Shown here piece by piece: positions 10,293-18,323 of a DNA stretch of 64,000 bases. Made by a program: the position numbers and the translations under genes. How positions within the stretch are numbered: position 1 is the first letter of the stretch; each line of letters opens with the position of its first letter. The notes beneath the pieces are model-generated. The model saw only the letters and a program-made list of their open reading frames with translations, was not told the DNA's origin and made no database searches. This DNA comes from Prorocentrum cordatum (Eukaryota; Sar; Dinophyceae; Prorocentrales; Prorocentraceae), in contig CAUYUJ010018476.1 of the NCBI GenBank assembly GCA_963575745.1, forward strand, positions 1-64,000. Reading direction: 5' to 3'.

Positions 10293-11358
10293 CATCTGAA
10301 AAAGGTGCTGCTCAGACTCTTGGGCGCCCCCAGACTCTGGGGGTTTGGGGTTGCTCCGACTTTGTCTCTCGCTGTCCGACTGTGTCTCCTCGCTCCTACC
10401 CCCTGCCTCCTTCTCCTGGTCCTCCTCCCTATTTCTCTTCCTACTCCCTCTTCGCCTGCTTTTCCCAGTCCTTTTCTTCCTCTTCCTCCTGTTCCTCCTC
10501 CTCCTCCTCCTCCTCCTCTCCTCCTCCTCCTCCTCCTCCTGCTCCTCCTCTCCTCCTCCTCCTCCCCCTCCCCCTCCTTCCTCCTCCTCTTCCTCCTCCT
10601 CCTCCTCCTCCTCCTCCTCCTCCTCCTCCTCCTCCTCCCCCTCCTCCTCCCCAAGAGGCCTCTAAGACGCCCAAGATGGCCTCCAAGACGGCCCTGAAGC
10701 GCCTCAAGAGGACCCCACATCGGTTCAAAGAGGCCCCCAAGATGGCTTCCGACGGCGTCAGACCCGTCAGACGGGCCAGGAACGCTTCAAGACGGCCAAG
10801 GAGAGGCCCCCAAGACGCCCCCACGGCCCCCAAGAGGCCTAAGGAGGCCCCCAAGAGGCTTCCAAGAGGCCCCCGGGAAGCCTCCAGGAGGCCCCACAAG
10901 AGTGCCCAAAGAGGCTCCCAAGAGGCCTCCTCCTCCTCCTCCTCCTCCTCCTCCTCCTCGTCCTCCTCCCTCTCCTGATCCTCCCCCTCAGCCTCCCCCA
11001 AGTGTTCCCCGAAGAGTTTCCGGAGCGGCTGGGGGAATACATAATCAGATAGCTTGGCCAAGCTGGGGCCCAACGTTTGGCCACATAGGCGCTTCTCAAA
11101 AAGGCTGGGGGCGGCGGTGATTCGCCGTAGGCGTCTTGGATCCGCCGCCCCCTGTGCTTGCCACAGGGGTGGACGGCGTGCCAGACATTTTGCTGCTCTT
11201 CTTATTTTCAAACCCTTCCCAGTGGCCTTCGGCCCAGACCGCCTGCCCTCGGAAGGACCAGAAGGTGTGGCCACATCGCCACTAAGACGGCCCAAATGGC
11301 CCAAGATGGCCACCAAGATGCCTCCAAGGCGGCTAGGATCGCTCCAAGAGAGCCCAAG
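10293..11358 (+). repeat. Host repeat, left part (inverted partner 19527-20266)
   Basis: The sequence starting ATCTGAAAAAGGTGCTG and running through a CCT microsatellite into CCAAGA-type phased DNA matches the inverted segment at 19.5-20.27 kb over most of its length. The partner lacks 10840-11125. The match continues up to the retrogene target site and resumes on its other side at 14854, proving this repeat was split by the retrogene. Confidence 0.9.
10840..11125 (+). repeat. 286-bp segment absent from the 19-kb paralogue, includes repeat H
   Basis: The paralogue passes directly from CCAAGAGGCC to CGTAGGCGTC, while this copy has 286 extra bases. The last 140 (about 10985-11131) match 45095-45237 in inverted orientation (GTTCCCCGAAGAGTTTCC, GATAGCTTGGCC, GTTTGGCCACATAGGCG). 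Either an insertion here or a deletion in the paralogue; the 45-kb match continuing into CGTAG favours a deletion in the paralogue. Confidence 0.75.
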
Positions 11359-11375
11359 ACGGCCCCATTATGTTT
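11359..11375 (+). repeat. Left target-site duplication of the NAMPT retrogene
   Basis: ACGGCCCCATTATGTTT, identical to 14854-14870. The three preceding bases are AAG here and AAC on the right, so the duplication could be 20 bp with one mismatch. The single unfilled version in the inverted paralogue (19511-19527) differs at three positions. Confidence 0.95.
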
Positions 11376-11397
11376 TCCGTTGCCATTTTGGCTCAAG
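11376..11397 (+). other. Relic dinoflagellate spliced leader (DinoSL)
   Basis: The 22 bases begin TCCGTTGCC and end GCCATTTTGGCTCAAG. The known DinoSL has A where this has T at position 6; all other positions match, with T at the variable first base. It abuts the target-site duplication with no gap, so it marks the 5' end of the reverse-transcribed mRNA. Only one leader copy is present, which suggests a single round of retroposition. Its terminal AG could itself serve as a new trans-splice acceptor. Confidence 0.95.
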
Positions 11398-11488
11398 AGC
11401 CGCGTCGGGCTCGCGCCAGCCGCCAGCCGCCAGCCTGTCCGAAGAGGCGGGCACTCTGGGGGATCCCCGCCCAGCAGCCGGACGCGAG
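11398..11488 (+). other. 5' untranslated region of the NAMPT retrogene
   Basis: 91 nt between the SL relic and the chosen start codon, containing CCAGCCGCCAGCCGCCAG short repeats. It stays open upstream in the same frame to 11054, but that extension passes through the leader relic and host repeat and so is not part of the original protein. Confidence 0.85.
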
Positions 11489-14400
11489 ATGGCGGACCTT
11501 CAGAACATCCTGGAGGAGTTCAAGGCTTTCGATAAGACAGGAGATGGCCTCATCTCCAGGGAGGAGTTCACATCTCTGCTGCACCACCTCGACAAGGGCG
11601 CGTGGCCCGTGGAGGACGTGGACGCCCTGTTGGACTCTTCCAACTTGGCCCGGGGTTCACAGAAGGTGCCATACGTGGAGCTCTTCATGTGGCTCTTTAA
11701 TTCGCAGTCCGAGGACACCTTCAACAACATCGTGATCCTAACAGACTCCTACAAGGTGACCCACCACTTGCAGTACCCGCCTGGCACCGAGAAGGTCTAC
11801 TCGTACTTCGAGTGCCGAGGCGGCCAGTTTCCTGAAGTGTGCTTCTTCGGTCTGCAGTACTACATCAAGAAATACATGACAGGACCAGTGGTGACGATGG
11901 ACAAGATCGATGCCGCGGAGGAATACTTCAAGATCCACTTCTCTCATCCGAAGTGGGGCTACAATGACAAGCTGTTCAATCGTCAGGCATGGGAGTACAT
12001 CGCGACCCATCATGCTGGCTACTTGCCAATCAGCATCAAAGCTGTGCCAGAGGGCACGGTGCTGCCGTACAAAAACGTGCTTTTCACTATGGAAAACACT
12101 GATCCAAAGTGCTTCTGGCTTACCAATTACTTGGAAACCCTGCTTGTTCAAACCTGGTACCCTACAACAGTCTGCACCCAGAGCCGCGAGATGAAGAACA
12201 TCATCGTCAAATATCTCAAGCAGACCGGAACCCCACAGGTGATTGATAACGGTTTGCACCTTTTCAAAATGCATGATTTTGGTTTCCGAGGCGTCTCTTC
12301 CGTCGAGTCCGCCGCTACCGGAGGCGGTGCTCATTTGGTCAATTTCATGGGCACAGACACCATGGCCGCCCTGATTATGCTGAAGGAGTTCTACGGGGAA
12401 CCTTGCGCCGGGTTCTCAATACCCGCCTCCGAACACAGCACGATGACGTCTTGGGGCAGGGAGGGCGAAGTTGAGGCCATGAGAAACATGCTGACCCAGT
12501 ACCCGAAAGGGCTTGTTGCGTGCGTGAGCGACAGCTACGACATCTTCAAGGCTTGCACCGACTACTGGGGGACCGAGCTGAAGGCAACGATCGAGAAGCG
12601 CGACGGCGTCCTCGTCGTGCGCCCCGACAGCGGCGAGCTGCCAGGCATCGTCCTGCAGGTGCTCGAGAAGCTCGAGAGTAAGTTCGGGAGCACGCAGACC
12701 GAGACGGGGCACAAGCTCTTGCCTCCATGCATACGCGTGATCCAAGGCGACGGGGTGGATATCAAGTCTCTGGAGATGGTCCTGGAGGCGATGCACAAGG
12801 ACAGATGGGCTGCCGACAACTTGGCGTTCGGCAGTGGTGGCGCCCTTCTCCAGAAGATGCACAGGGACACCCAAAAGTGTGCGTTCAAGTGCTCGTACGC
12901 CCTGATCAAAGGCAAGGATGTTGACGTGGTGAAGGATCCCATCACGGATCCGGGCAAGAAGTCGAAGAAAGGAAGGTTGACCCTCGAGTTGCGCGACGGC
13001 GTGTGGACGACGGTAACCGAAGGCAAGGGTGACCCCAAGGTTGATCAGCTGGTGGAGGTGTTCAAAGATGGGCGGCTGCTGGTAGATGATACATTGGAAA
13101 CGATCCGAAAGCGCTCTAATGGCATACAGTCGCCCCCGAACCAAGTCTCGAAGTCATTTGGTGTAGTCGGGGACGTGTTCAACAATATAGTCCTGCTCAC
13201 GGACTCTTATAAGGTCACCCATCATTTGCAGTACCCTCCTGGCACTGAGAAGATCTACTCCTACTTCGAGTGCCGCGGCGGTCAGTTCCCCGAGGTGTGC
13301 TTTTTCGGACTCCAGTACTACCTCAAGAAGTACATGGTCGGACCGGTGGTCACGCCCGAGGCCATCAATGACGCCGAGGAATACTTCAAGATGCACTTCT
13401 CGCACCCGGTCTGGGGCTACGACAGCAAGCTGTTCAATCGCGAGGCGTGGGAGTACATCCTGAAGCAGCACGGTGGGCACCTGCCAGTTGTCATCAAGGC
13501 GGTGCCCGAGGGGACAGTCCTCCCGTACAAGAACGTCCTGTTCACCCTGGAGAACACCGACACGAAGTGCTTCTGGCTCACGAACTACCTCGAGACGCTG
13601 CTGGTGCAGGTTTGGTACGCCACGACGGTGTGCACCCAGAGCCGCGAAATGAAGAAGATCATCATGCGGTACCTCAAGGAAACCGGCTCCGCGGCCGTGA
13701 TCGGGGGCGGCGGGCACATGTTCAAAATGCACGACTTCGGCTTCCGCGGGGTGTCCTCGGTGGAGTCGGCCGCGACTGGCGGCGGCGCGCATCTCGTGAA
13801 TTTCCTCGGCACCGACACGATGGCCGCGCTGGTGATGCTGAAGAAGTTCTACGGGGAGCCGTGCGGCGGATTCTCGATCCCCGCCTCCGAGCACAGCACC
13901 ATGACCAGCTGGGGCAGGGAGGGCGAGGTGAGCGCGATGAGGAATATGCTTGAGATGTACCCCACGGGCCTCGTGGCGTGCGTGAGCGACAGCTACGACA
14001 TCTTCAAGGCATGCACAGACTACTGGGGCACCGAGCTGAAGGCCACCATAGAGAAGCGCGACGGCGTGCTCGTCGTTCGCCCGGACAGCGGGGAGTTGCC
14101 GGGAATTGTGCTGCAGGTCTTGGAGAAGTTGGAGAGCAAGTTTGGATCCACAACGACGTCCACAGGTCACAGGGTGTTGCCAGACTGTATCCGCGTAATC
14201 CAGGGAGACGGCGTAGACATCAAGTCTCTGGAAGTCGTCTTGCAGGCCATGAAAGACAACAAGTGGGCCGCAGACAACCTGGCGTTCGGCAGTGGTGGGG
14301 CACTGCTCCAGAAGATGCACAGGGACACGCAGAAGTGCGCGTTCAAGTGCTCCTACGCGCTGATCAAGGGTCAGGACGTCGACGTGGTCAAGGATCCCAT

Positions 14401-14590
14401 CACCGACCCTGGGAAGAAGTCCAAAAAAGGCAAGCTGACCTTGGAGCTGAATGGTGGGCAGTGGACGACTGTGACTGAGGGCAAGGGCAACCCATCCCTG
14501 GACAAGCTCGTGGAGGTCTTCCGTGATGGCAACCTGTTGGTGGACGACACGTTCGCCACCATCCGCGAGAGGGCGAAAGTCCCAGCATAG
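11489..14590 (+). CDS. NAMPT: EF-hand / tandem double nicotinamide phosphoribosyltransferase
   Basis: 1033 residues. NAMPT converts nicotinamide and PRPP to nicotinamide mononucleotide, the first step of NAD salvage. Residues 1-70 hold one canonical EF-hand loop (D15-E26, with D19, G20, I22) and a degenerate second one; the two NAMPT domains span about 79-541 and 565-1030, each near the usual single-domain length (human about 491). Both keep the family motifs: TDSYK (Y88, Y574), HDFGFRG (F264/R267, F750/R753), GTDT (D290, D776), the catalytic His in SEHST (H316, H802), RPDSG (D380, D866) and the Arg after the GSGG loop (R459, R945). Equivalent residues are always 486 apart, with no indel. By hand count the domains are about 85% identical, while codons differ at many silent sites. 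The start is the first ATG after the leader relic (GCGAGATGG). Family very sure; double-domain function and Ca2+ control are inferred. Confidence 0.95.
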   Translation: MADLQNILEEFKAFDKTGDGLISREEFTSLLHHLDKGAWPVEDVDALLDSSNLARGSQKVPYVELFMWLFNSQSEDTFNNIVILTDSYKVTHHLQYPPGTEKVYSYFECRGGQFPEVCFFGLQYYIKKYMTGPVVTMDKIDAAEEYFKIHFSHPKWGYNDKLFNRQAWEYIATHHAGYLPISIKAVPEGTVLPYKNVLFTMENTDPKCFWLTNYLETLLVQTWYPTTVCTQSREMKNIIVKYLKQTGTPQVIDNGLHLFKMHDFGFRGVSSVESAATGGGAHLVNFMGTDTMAALIMLKEFYGEPCAGFSIPASEHSTMTSWGREGEVEAMRNMLTQYPKGLVACVSDSYDIFKACTDYWGTELKATIEKRDGVLVVRPDSGELPGIVLQVLEKLESKFGSTQTETGHKLLPPCIRVIQGDGVDIKSLEMVLEAMHKDRWAADNLAFGSGGALLQKMHRDTQKCAFKCSYALIKGKDVDVVKDPITDPGKKSKKGRLTLELRDGVWTTVTEGKGDPKVDQLVEVFKDGRLLVDDTLETIRKRSNGIQSPPNQVSKSFGVVGDVFNNIVLLTDSYKVTHHLQYPPGTEKIYSYFECRGGQFPEVCFFGLQYYLKKYMVGPVVTPEAINDAEEYFKMHFSHPVWGYDSKLFNREAWEYILKQHGGHLPVVIKAVPEGTVLPYKNVLFTLENTDTKCFWLTNYLETLLVQVWYATTVCTQSREMKKIIMRYLKETGSAAVIGGGGHMFKMHDFGFRGVSSVESAATGGGAHLVNFLGTDTMAALVMLKKFYGEPCGGFSIPASEHSTMTSWGREGEVSAMRNMLEMYPTGLVACVSDSYDIFKACTDYWGTELKATIEKRDGVLVVRPDSGELPGIVLQVLEKLESKFGSTTTSTGHRVLPDCIRVIQGDGVDIKSLEVVLQAMKDNKWAADNLAFGSGGALLQKMHRDTQKCAFKCSYALIKGQDVDVVKDPITDPGKKSKKGKLTLELNGGQWTTVTEGKGNPSLDKLVEVFRDGNLLVDDTFATIRERAKVPA

Positions 14591-14794
14591 GCTGCGAGCA
14601 CGGCTCCGAAGCACGTCCACCAGTGAGGTTGCTTTTGTAGGCAGTTTCGCGCCCTCACCGCCCTTGCAGCCACCGCCATTTCGGGAACATACTGCTTAAG
14701 CACAAGTAGTGTCACCCCCACATGCACACAGGACAGGCATACGCAACAGCCACAGGCATCCAAGGGATCTTCGTGATAAGCGTGCTACTGGGGG
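14591..14794 (+). other. 3' untranslated region of the NAMPT retrogene
   Basis: 204 nt from the TAG stop to the poly(A). No AATAAA is present, which is not unusual for dinoflagellate transcripts. Confidence 0.85.

Positions 14795-14852
<58 letters not shown>
14795..14852 (+). repeat. 58-nt poly(A) tail of the retrogene
   Basis: 58 consecutive A residues followed by C and then the right target duplication. This is the reverse-transcribed mRNA tail. Length is uncertain because homopolymers are prone to sequencing error. Confidence 0.95.
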
Positions 14853-14853
<1 letters not shown>

Positions 14854-14870
14854 ACGGCCCCATTATGTTT
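14854..14870 (+). repeat. Right target-site duplication of the NAMPT retrogene
   Basis: ACGGCCCCATTATGTTT, identical to 11359-11375 and immediately followed by the continuation of the host repeat (CCAAGACGGCCCAAGATG). Confidence 0.95.
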
Positions 14871-15205
14871 CCAAGACGGCCCAAGATGCAACCGAGGCGT
14901 TCCAAGATGGCCCCAAGATGGCCCAGGACGGCTCCAAAGGCCCCCAAGAGGCTTTTAATGCAGTCCAAGAAGCCTCCAAGGGGACCTGCAGGAAGGCCCG
15001 AAGAGGCCAAGACAGCTGATTTCCCGTGGGCTCTTGATGGATTTTAACGTTTTCGGCCTGCCGACGGCCCAGTGCCGCCGAAGAGACCCCCAAGATGGCC
15101 CCAAGAGCGCCCAAGAGGCCTCCAAGACGGCCCCACGACGGCCTCCAGACGGTCCAAAAGGCCCCCAAGGCGCCTCCAAGACGGCCCACGAGAACTCCAA
15201 GGCGC
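14871..15205 (+). repeat. Host repeat, right part (inverted partner 19165-19510)
   Basis: Continues the host repeat beyond the insertion. It matches the inverted segment at 19165-19510 almost base for base, including GGCCAAGACAGCTGATTTCC and CGTTTTCGGCCTGCCGACGG. The match ends near GGCGCCCA on both copies. Confidence 0.9.
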
Positions 15206-15214
15206 CCACTCGTC

Positions 15215-15245
15215 ATCGTGGTTGTCGCCGTCATCGTCGTCGTCG

Positions 15246-15276
<31 letters not shown>

Positions 15277-15450
15277 GGTCGTCAAACCTCTTCCAGTTTC
15301 CTAATCAAACCCCTCTCCCTTTCCCTCTCCCTTCCCCCTCCACCAACCCCCCCACCCCCCTCCACCCCCCACTCCACCACCCACCTCAGCCCCCCCTCCA
15401 CCTCCCCCTCCACTCCCCGTCCAACTCCTCCTCCACCCCTTCGGATGTCC
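15215..15450. repeat. CGT microsatellite and C/T tract
   Basis: About 60 bp of CGT triplets followed by a polypyrimidine tract (TCCC, CCACC) to about 15425. 15451-15589 is unassigned. Confidence 0.9.
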
Positions 15451-15589
15451 CTTGGGCCCTTTTTGGGAGCACCCAGGGGGCTCCAGAGGGCCCCAAGAGG
15501 GCTCCAAGACGCGCCCCAGAGACCACTGAGAGGTCTCATCCAGACGCGCTGATCGATGACACCTACTAGCGGTTTCTGAGGCCTCTCTT

Positions 15590-16136
15590 GGGCCCCTCTT
15601 GGGCCCGTTTGGGGGCCCTCTTAGGGCCTTCTTGGAGCCATCATGTGGGCCAACAAGGGGCCCAAGAGGGCTCCAAGAGGGCCCCAAGAGGGTTCAGGAG
15701 TTATGTACCAGCGGCCGCTGGGTTGGTACATAATTCCTGGGGCCCTCTTGGAGCCCTCTTGGGGCCCTCTTGGGGCCCTCTTAGGGCCAACCCGGGCCCC
15801 AAGAGGGCTCCAAGAGGGCCCTCAGAGGGCCCCAAGAGTGATGTACCAGCGGCCGCTGGGTTGGTACATAATTCCTGGGGCCTTCTTGGGGCCCTCTTAG
15901 GGCCAACCAGGGGCCCAAGAGGGTTCCAAGAGGGCCCTCAGAGGGCCCCAAGAGGGCCCCAGGAATTATGTACCAGCGGCCGCTGGATTGGTACATAATT
16001 CCTGGGGCCTTCTTGGGGCCCTCCTAGGGCCAACCAGGGGCCCAAGAGGGCTCCAAGAGGGCACTCAGAGGGCCCCAACAGGGCCCTAGGAGTTATGTAC
16101 CAGCCCAGTCTTAGGGACCCCTTGGAGCCATCTTAT
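15590..16136. repeat. NotI-centred palindrome array, first block
   Basis: Repeat units of about 125-135 bp. Each has a palindrome with arms GGAATTATGTACCA and TGGTACATAATTCC around GCGGCCGC (near 15698-15738, 15838-15880, 15960-16003 and a half copy at 16089). Between palindromes lie GGGCCCTCTTGG-type stretches whose left and right halves are also inverses, so nearly the whole unit can fold on itself. Confidence 0.9.
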
Positions 16137-17155
16137 GGGCCGATGTCCCACGGGGACCACCGGGTAACTCCGATGTCCCACGGGGGATACCGGGTAACTC
16201 CGATGTCCCACGGGCCGATGTCCCACGGGGACCACCGGGTAACTCCGACGTCCCACGGGGGACACCGGGTAACTCCGATGTCCCACGGGCCGATGTCCCA
16301 CGGGGACCACCGGGTAACTCCGATGTCCCACGGGGACACCGGGTAACTCCGATGTCCCACGGGGGGGCACCAGGTAACTCGTGCCCAGACCCCCCCTTGC
16401 AAGGTCGAGTTACCCGATGTCCCCCGGGGGACACCGGGTAACTCCGACGTCCCACGGGCCGATGTCCCACGGGGACCACCGGGTAACTCCGATGTCCCAC
16501 GGGGGACACCGGGTAACTCCGATGTCCCACGGGCCGATGTCCCACGGGGACCACCGGGTAACTCCGATGTCCCACGGGGGACACCGGGTAACTCCGATGT
16601 CCCACGGGCCGATGTCCCACGGGGACCACCGGGTAACTCCGATGTCCCACGGGGGACACCGGGTAACTCCGATGTCCCACGGGAGGCCACCGGGTAACCA
16701 TGCCCAGACCCCCCTTGCAATGTCGAGTTACCCGATGTCCCCCGGGGGACACCGGGTAACTCCGATGTCCCACGGGCCGATGTCCCACGGGGACCACCGG
16801 GTAACTCCGATGTCCCATGGGGGTCCACCGGTTTACTGAATAATGCCGAATGCGCCCCTTGCAAGGTCGACTTACTCGACGCCCCTCGGGGGACACCGGG
16901 TAAGTGGGGGGTGTGGAGCGCACCCCCCGCTTACCCGATGTCCCCCAGGGGACACCGGGTAACTCATGCCCGACTCCCCCCCGTGCAAAGTCGAGTTACC
17001 CGATGCCCCCCCCTCGCCACCGGGTAACCCGTGCCTAACACCCCCCCCTGCAAGGTCGAGTTACCCGATGTCCCCTGGGGGACACCGGGTAAGTGGGGGG
17101 TGTGGAGCGCACCCCCCAGTTACCCGATGCTCCCAAGGGGGGGCGCCAAATAACT
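16137..17155. repeat. GATGTCCCACGGG minisatellite with higher-order units
   Basis: Tandem copies of CCGATGTCCCACGGG alternating with GGACCACCGGGTAACT and GGGACACCGGGTAACT, about 30-35 bp each, grouped into higher-order units of about 105 bp to 16840. From 16840 to 17155 a diverged version continues with GCAAGGTCGAGTTACCCG links. It splits the palindrome array into two blocks. The open frames on both strands (for example minus 16111-16923, 270 codons) look repeat-driven. Confidence 0.9.
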
Positions 17156-17544
17156 TATGCCCGTCGTCGTCGTCGTCGTCGTCGTCGTTGTCGCCGGTCG
17201 TCGGTCGCGGGCCGGAAAAATTTGAGGCTTCGGATCCGTTTCGGGGCCCCCCTGGGCCCCGAGGGCTCCAAACCCCTGGGGAAAAGCAGCAGCAAAACTT
17301 ACCACTCCAGGTCGAGGCGTCGTCGTCGTCGTCGTCGCCGTCGTCTGCGGGTCGAGAGCTCCAGGATGGGGCCGAAAGCTCCGGGTTGGGGTCGGGAGCT
17401 CCTGGACGGGGTCGAGAGCTCTGGGGTCGAAACAGGGGCCAGGAAATTTGGTCCAAGTATCGCTGCCTGGTCCTGCAGGGGCTGGGTAAGGGTGCGTTTA
17501 CACCTCCTCGTCGTCGTCGTCGCCGAGGAGGAGGAGGAGGAGGG
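17156..17544. other. Two CGT microsatellites in unassigned sequence
   Basis: CGTCGT blocks near 17161-17190 and 17316-17345, then AGCTCC/GGTCGAGAGCTC short repeats to 17430 and another CGT run near 17507. No gene recognised. Confidence 0.6.
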
Positions 17545-18071
17545 CCCCAGGAGTTCTGTACCACCGGCCGCTGGGTTGGTACATAATTCCTGGGGCCTTC
17601 TTGGAGCTCTCTTGGCGCCCTCTTGGCGCCCTCTTGGGGCCCTTTTGGGGCTCTCTTGGGGCCCTCTTGGGGCCCTCTTGGGGCCCTACAGGGCCAACCA
17701 GGGGTCCGAGAGGGCTCCGAGAGGGCCCTCAGAGGGTCCCAAGAGGGTTCAGGAGTTATGTACCAGCGGCCGCTGTATTGGTACATAATTCCTGGGGCCT
17801 TCTTGGAGCTCTCTTGGCGCCCTCTTGGGGCCCTCTTGGAGCCCTTTTGCGGCCCTCTTGGGGCCCTCTTAGGGCCCTCTTGGAGCCCTCTCATGGGCCA
17901 ACCAGGGGCCCAGGAGGGCTCCAAGAGGGCCCTCAGAGGGCCCCAAGAGGGCCCCAGGAGTTATGTACCAGCGGCCGCTGGGTTGTTGCACAACTCCTGG
18001 GGCCCTTTCGGGGCCCTCTCGGAGCCCTCTTGGGGCTCTCTTGGGGCCCTCTTAGGGCCCTCTCGGGGCCA
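17545..18071. repeat. NotI-centred palindrome array, second block
   Basis: Same unit as 15590-16136, with palindromes near 17550-17593 (GCGGCCGC changed to CCGGCCGC), 17750-17792 and 17957-18000. It ends at GGGGCCATCTTATGG, the same phrase that precedes the minisatellite at 16130, so the minisatellite and its neighbours appear inserted into a once continuous array. Confidence 0.9.
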
Positions 18072-18110
18072 TCTTATGGACGGCGACGACAACGACAACG
18101 ACGACGACGA

Positions 18111-18156
<46 letters not shown>

Positions 18157-18225
18157 CACGACGATGGTGGTGACGACGACGACCACGACGACGACGATGA
18201 CAACGACGACCACGATGACGACGCG
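18072..18225. repeat. GAC microsatellite
   Basis: GAC triplets with GAT, AAC and CAC variants; produces poly-Asp frames that I reject as genes. Confidence 0.95.
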
Positions 18226-18323
18226 CCCGAAATCAGCCGACAAAGCGACCTATTAGTTAAACCGACAAGGTGTCCTTCTTTTGGCGCAGCGGCTCCGAGA
18301 CAGCCTGCAGGGCTTCGCCGCAT

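Larger units (their letters stand above)
11359..14870 (+). mobile_element. Processed retrogene insertion (SL-mRNA copy of an EF-hand/double NAMPT gene)
   Basis: The insertion runs from the spliced-leader relic at 11376 to the poly(A) ending at 14852, bounded by 17-bp duplications. It is intronless and begins precisely where a mature trans-spliced mRNA begins. Reverse transcription of an SL-capped, polyadenylated mRNA and target-primed insertion explains every feature. Recycling of SL-bearing cDNAs into dinoflagellate genomes is established knowledge; this case is unusually complete because target duplications, poly(A), relic leader and an empty paralogous site are all visible. The uninterrupted A tract and perfect duplications suggest a young event. 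Confidence 0.93.

Noticed and set aside
11054-11488. In-frame extension of the NAMPT ORF upstream of 11489
   Set aside because: It runs through the SL relic, the target duplication and the host repeat, so it was not part of the source mRNA.
11489-14590. Tandem NAMPT domains as an assembly duplication
   Set aside because: The halves differ at many silent sites and at about 69 residues, so they are genuinely different sequences.
13154-14620. 488-codon minus-strand open frame opposite the second NAMPT domain
   Set aside because: Antisense shadow of a GC3-rich gene; no independent domain.
16137-16840. Possible CRISPR-like array
   Set aside because: The spacers are themselves repeats, the period is irregular, and the genome is eukaryotic.
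16111-16923. 270-codon minus-strand repeat protein (and similar frames on plus)
   Set aside because: Both strands are open because of the minisatellite; no signal, start context or family.
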